Translations under genes and position numbers: made by a program | Shown here: piece after piece, positions 61,177 through 64,000 of the stretch | Position numbering within the stretch: position 1 is the stretch's first letter | Layout of the letters: every line of letters begins with the position of its first letter | Notes under the pieces: generated by a model | Seen by the model: only the letters and a program-made list of their open reading frames with translations | The model's database searches: none | What the model was told of the DNA's origin: nothing | Assembly: GCF_945952405.1 (NCBI RefSeq) | Contig: NZ_CAMFIA010000001.1 | Location: 62,001 to 126,000 of the forward strand | Direction of reading: 5' to 3' | DNA: 64,000 bases | DNA from: an uncultured Stenotrophomonas sp. | Lineage (GTDB): Bacteria; Pseudomonadota; Gammaproteobacteria; Xanthomonadales; Xanthomonadaceae

Positions 61177-63465
61177 TCAGAACTTCACGTTCAGTGCCAG
61201 CGTGGCCGAGCGACCCGGGGCGATGCTCGCGTAATGCGAGGCATAGGCCTTGGTGAAGTAGGTCTTGTCGGTCAGGTTCTGCACGTTGAGCTGCAGGCTG
61301 ATGTTGTCCTGGATCGCGTAGCTGGCCATCGCGTCGAAGCGGGTGTAGCTGGCGATCCACTTGGTGTTGGCGACATCACCGTACTGCTTGTCCGAGTAGA
61401 ACGCACCCGCGCCGACGGTCAGGCCGATCGGGAAGCGGTAGGTGGTCCACAGGTTGGCGCTGTGCTTGGCGGTGTTCGGGAACTCGTTGCCGTTGTTCGG
61501 CGACGGCACGTAGATGCCGCTCGGGCAGGTACGGCCCGACACCGCGCAGACGAAGCCGTTGTCCTTCAGCTCCGAGTCCAGGTAGGTGTAGCCGCCGTAC
61601 AGGCTCCAGGCGTCGGTCAGCTGGCCGGTGAAGCCCAGTTCGAAGCCGTTGATTTCCTTCTTGCCGGCATTCTGGCTGGTGCCGTTGTCGATCGTCACGC
61701 GCGCGTTGTTCATCACGGTGTGGAAGATCGCGGCGGTCAGGTTCAGGCGCTTGTCGAACAGGTCCCACTTGGTACCCAGCTCGAGGTTCTTGGTGTCCTG
61801 CGGCTTGAGGTCGGCCACGGCAGCGCTCAGGCCGTCCGAGCCGTCACCACCGTCCATGCCCGGCGGGGTCGAGGAAGTGCCCCAGGACAGGTAGATGCTG
61901 CCGTTGGCAACCGGCTTGAACACCACGCCCGCCTGGTAGTTCAGGAAGTCGTTGCTGTTGCGCACGCGGCTGGGCGCGGCACCGGCCACCGGGGTGGTCA
62001 GGGTGGTGCGGAAGTCGTCGTAGCGCAGGCCGAGGTTGACCATCCACTGCTCATTGAGCTCGATGGTGTCGAACAGGTAGGCCGAGGTGGTCTTGGTGCG
62101 CTGCTCGACATCCAGTGCCTTGTCGCTGCGGTACACCGAGTGGGCGGCAGCCCACGGGTCGTTCGGGTTCGGATTGGCGAAGCTGGTGCAGTTGTAGCCG
62201 GTGGCGGCACCGGTGGTCGGGCACTTGCTGTTGCCGGTCAGCGGGTTGCTGGTACCCGGGGTCATCAGGTAGCTGCCGCGGGTCATCTTCTCGTCGCTGT
62301 ATTCCACGCCGGCGCTGTAGCTGTGCTTGAACGCGCCGGTCTGGAACGCGCCGGTCAGGCCCAGCTGGTCGGCGAAGCTCTTGACGTCGACGGCGCGGCT
62401 GTTGGTACGGCGCCACAAGGTACCGTAGTTGTTCGGGTTGCCCTGGCTGTCGTCCGGCTGGGTCCACAGGTAGTCGTTGCTGGTGTTGCCCAGGCGCGCG
62501 ATGTTGCGCAGCTTGTGGCCACCGAAGTCGTAGCTGGCGTCCAGGGTGCTGATGTCGGCACGGGTGCGCTGGAAGTCACGATCGACCAGGCCGTAGTAGT
62601 TGTTGCGGTCCGGCACCATCGGGCGGCCGTCGACCCACTTCGAGGCCGGTGCGCCGTTCGGGTTGCCGTACGGGAAACCACCCGCATCCGGCAGGTCGTC
62701 GCTCTGCATGTGGTAGTGGCTGGCGATCAGCTGCGCCGGGCCGTTCAGGCCGAAGGCGATCGACGGTGCGATGCCCCAACGGCTGACGTTGGCGGCGTCG
62801 CGGCCGGCGATGTCCGACTCGTGCTTCATCAGGTTCAGGCGGGCAGCGATGCCATCGCCCAGCACATAGTTGGCATCCACGGTGCCGCGCGCGTAGCTGT
62901 CGGTGCCGACGCCCATGCTGGCGCTGGTCTCGTTCTTCAGCTTCGGGGTCTTGCTCACCAGGTTCAGGCTGCCGCCGCCGGAGTCACGGCCGCCGTAGGC
63001 CGAGCTCGGGCCCTTGACCACCTCCACCTGCTCCAGGTCGAAGATCTCGCGGGTCTGCGAACCGACGTCGCGCAGGCCATCGACGAACACGTTGCTCTGC
63101 GAATCGAAGCCACGGATGAAGGGGCGGTCGCCGGTCGGATTGCCGCCTTCGCCGGCACCGAAGGTGATGCCGGGGACCATGCGCAGCGCATCCTGCAGGT
63201 TGGTCGCACCGGTTTCGGCGATCAGCTTCTCCGACACGATCGAGACCGACTTCGGCGTGTCCAGCAGCTCGGCGGTGAATTTCGGCGAGGACGGATTGAA
63301 CCAGCTGCCGCGCACCTGCACCTTGTCCAGGTCGGTGGCCTTGCTGGAGCCGGCATCGGCGGTGTCGGCGGCCTGTACGGCCAGCGGTGCGAAGCCGGCC
63401 GCCAGGGTGGCGGTGGCGAGCAGGGAAACGCGGGGGGCGTGCTTGCGGGACTTGATGTGGGTCAT
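61177..63465 (-). CDS. fiu: Catecholate siderophore receptor Fiu/PiuA
   Basis: A 762-residue TonB-dependent receptor. It has a signal peptide (VSLLATATLAAGFAPLAVQA), a TonB-box-like LDKVQVRGSWF, a plug with EVVKGPSSAYGGRDSGGGSLNLVSK, and a barrel ending in NVKF. The long plug, with the Fiu-type segment DGLRDVGSQTREIFDLEQVEVVKGP, fits the monomeric catecholate receptors that also admit siderophore-cephalosporins. The following Sel1 and piuC genes support the assignment. ATG 63465 begins the conserved MTHIKSRKHA. It lies 154 bases from the small exported gene. Confidence 0.92.
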   Translation of the reverse strand: MTHIKSRKHAPRVSLLATATLAAGFAPLAVQAADTADAGSSKATDLDKVQVRGSWFNPSSPKFTAELLDTPKSVSIVSEKLIAETGATNLQDALRMVPGITFGAGEGGNPTGDRPFIRGFDSQSNVFVDGLRDVGSQTREIFDLEQVEVVKGPSSAYGGRDSGGGSLNLVSKTPKLKNETSASMGVGTDSYARGTVDANYVLGDGIAARLNLMKHESDIAGRDAANVSRWGIAPSIAFGLNGPAQLIASHYHMQSDDLPDAGGFPYGNPNGAPASKWVDGRPMVPDRNNYYGLVDRDFQRTRADISTLDASYDFGGHKLRNIARLGNTSNDYLWTQPDDSQGNPNNYGTLWRRTNSRAVDVKSFADQLGLTGAFQTGAFKHSYSAGVEYSDEKMTRGSYLMTPGTSNPLTGNSKCPTTGAATGYNCTSFANPNPNDPWAAAHSVYRSDKALDVEQRTKTTSAYLFDTIELNEQWMVNLGLRYDDFRTTLTTPVAGAAPSRVRNSNDFLNYQAGVVFKPVANGSIYLSWGTSSTPPGMDGGDGSDGLSAAVADLKPQDTKNLELGTKWDLFDKRLNLTAAIFHTVMNNARVTIDNGTSQNAGKKEINGFELGFTGQLTDAWSLYGGYTYLDSELKDNGFVCAVSGRTCPSGIYVPSPNNGNEFPNTAKHSANLWTTYRFPIGLTVGAGAFYSDKQYGDVANTKWIASYTRFDAMASYAIQDNISLQLNVQNLTDKTYFTKAYASHYASIAPGRSATLALNVKF

Positions 63466-63619
63466 GGCTTGGGTGGCAGTGGCTTGGATCGGGAAAGGAC
63501 GAAGGCCGAGGCGCAGACCGCGCGACGACACGTAGGCGAAGGGGGAGCGTGCAGCGCCGGGCCGATGCTCGGCGGCGCGGTGAACGACTTCAGGCGCACG
63601 GCAACCGCCGCAGGGCGCC

Positions 63620-64000
63620 TCAGCTGGCGTGCGGTGCGGGCGGCGCGTGGCCGGGGTTCAAGCGCAGTGCGGGATCGTGCAGCTGCCAGCGCAGGGTATC
63701 GGCGCGCCAGAGCGGGACATGGGCGACCAGGGGCGTGCGTGGCGGTGCCAGGCCGGAGCAGGGCATGCTGCCCTCGCCATCCAGCGGTGGCTCCGGTGCC
63801 GGTGCCGCGTGTTGCGGGCATTCGTCCGCCGGCGGAGCCGGCAGCGGCATGGCCTGGTGCAGCTCATCCAGCTGCGCCTGCCAGCCATGGGGGGCCATCC
63901 CGTTGTCGCGGCCCTCGTGCAGCGCCGACCAGCCCAGCAGCAGCGTCAGCAGCACGGCCACGAGCAGCGGCCACCCCTGGCGGGCGAGCTGGCACAGCGT
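63620..64000 (-). CDS. Small exported Pro-rich protein before the Fiu receptor (5' end outside window)
   Basis: A partial frame open to the right edge. The visible 126 residues begin inside a hydrophobic segment (VAVLLTLLLGWSALHEG) and continue with a Pro-, Ala- and His-rich region with two Cys (DECPQHAAPAPEPP; MPCSGLAPP). GTG 63961 could be a start, but the frame continues upstream with more hydrophobic residues. It has the same layout as the 59135-59536 gene and the same place before a receptor. Confidence 0.6.
   Translation of the reverse strand, partial: TLCQLARQGWPLLVAVLLTLLLGWSALHEGRDNGMAPHGWQAQLDELHQAMPLPAPPADECPQHAAPAPEPPLDGEGSMPCSGLAPPRTPLVAHVPLWRADTLRWQLHDPALRLNPGHAPPAPHAS

Overview
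The window is about 64 kb of GC-rich chromosomal DNA from a gammaproteobacterium of the Xanthomonadaceae, most likely Stenotrophomonas (S. maltophilia complex). This rests on the gene orders kdsD-kdsC-lptCAB-rpoN-hpf-ptsN-hprK-rapZ and purM...purN | DUF2066-AI-2E-hda, on the protein sequences, and above all on many short palindromes with GTAG/GTGG-type feet that match the SMAG/REP family of that genus. Nearly all DNA is coding. No tRNA, rRNA, CRISPR array, prophage or conventional insertion sequence was seen; the only transposase-like gene is a REP-associated tyrosine transposase (RAYT).

Layout. 0-8 kb: accessory housekeeping, with a truncated MFS exporter, a GFA-domain protein, a DUF4105 protein overlapping a large lipoprotein hydrolase, a divergent SoxR/MFS efflux pair around a clear SoxR operator, and a divergent LysR/atypical SDR pair. 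8-16 kb: proC-yggS, the type IV pilus retraction ATPases pilT and pilU, an aldo/keto reductase, LysR, DUF4287, GNAT and YitT genes, and tag. 16-22 kb: a DUF4153 membrane protein, algH-ruvX-pyrB, the RAYT gene between inverted REPs, and an esterase. 22-34 kb (minus strand): a regulatory block running kdsD, kdsC, lptC, lptA, lptB, rpoN, hpf, ptsN, hprK, rapZ, mannose-type EIIA, HPr, EI, mgtE. It couples LPS export, sigma-54 and a sugar-permease-free PTS phosphorelay with HPr kinase.

34-44 kb: bolA-like gene, murA and an EF-hand protein on the plus strand. A minus-strand purM to DUF3108 cluster follows, in which three small membrane genes sit between purM and purN. DUF2066, an AI-2E-type permease and hda are divergent from it. 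44-51 kb: a long structured intergenic region, murU-amgK peptidoglycan recycling, GlsB, an M20 peptidase, ComEA, two L,D-transpeptidases and HutD.

51-64 kb: iron acquisition on the minus strand. Two TonB-dependent siderophore receptors are each preceded by a small Pro/Ala-rich exported protein. PiuC and Sel1 genes follow the Fiu-type receptor. A five-gene redox module (PepSY membrane protein, DUF2271, DUF4198, ApbE flavin transferase, membrane-anchored flavoreductase) lies beside the other receptor. Fur-like boxes lie upstream of two of these units. I infer that this module moves NADPH electrons to a flavinylated periplasmic protein and on to imported ferric siderophore.

The parts most worth attention are that redox module, with its Pro-variant flavinylation motif and an ApbE lacking a signal peptide; the RAYT/REP unit and the many REP arrangements, two of which supply stop codons of genes; the SoxR operator, which also corrects a gene start; and several large composite inverted repeats.
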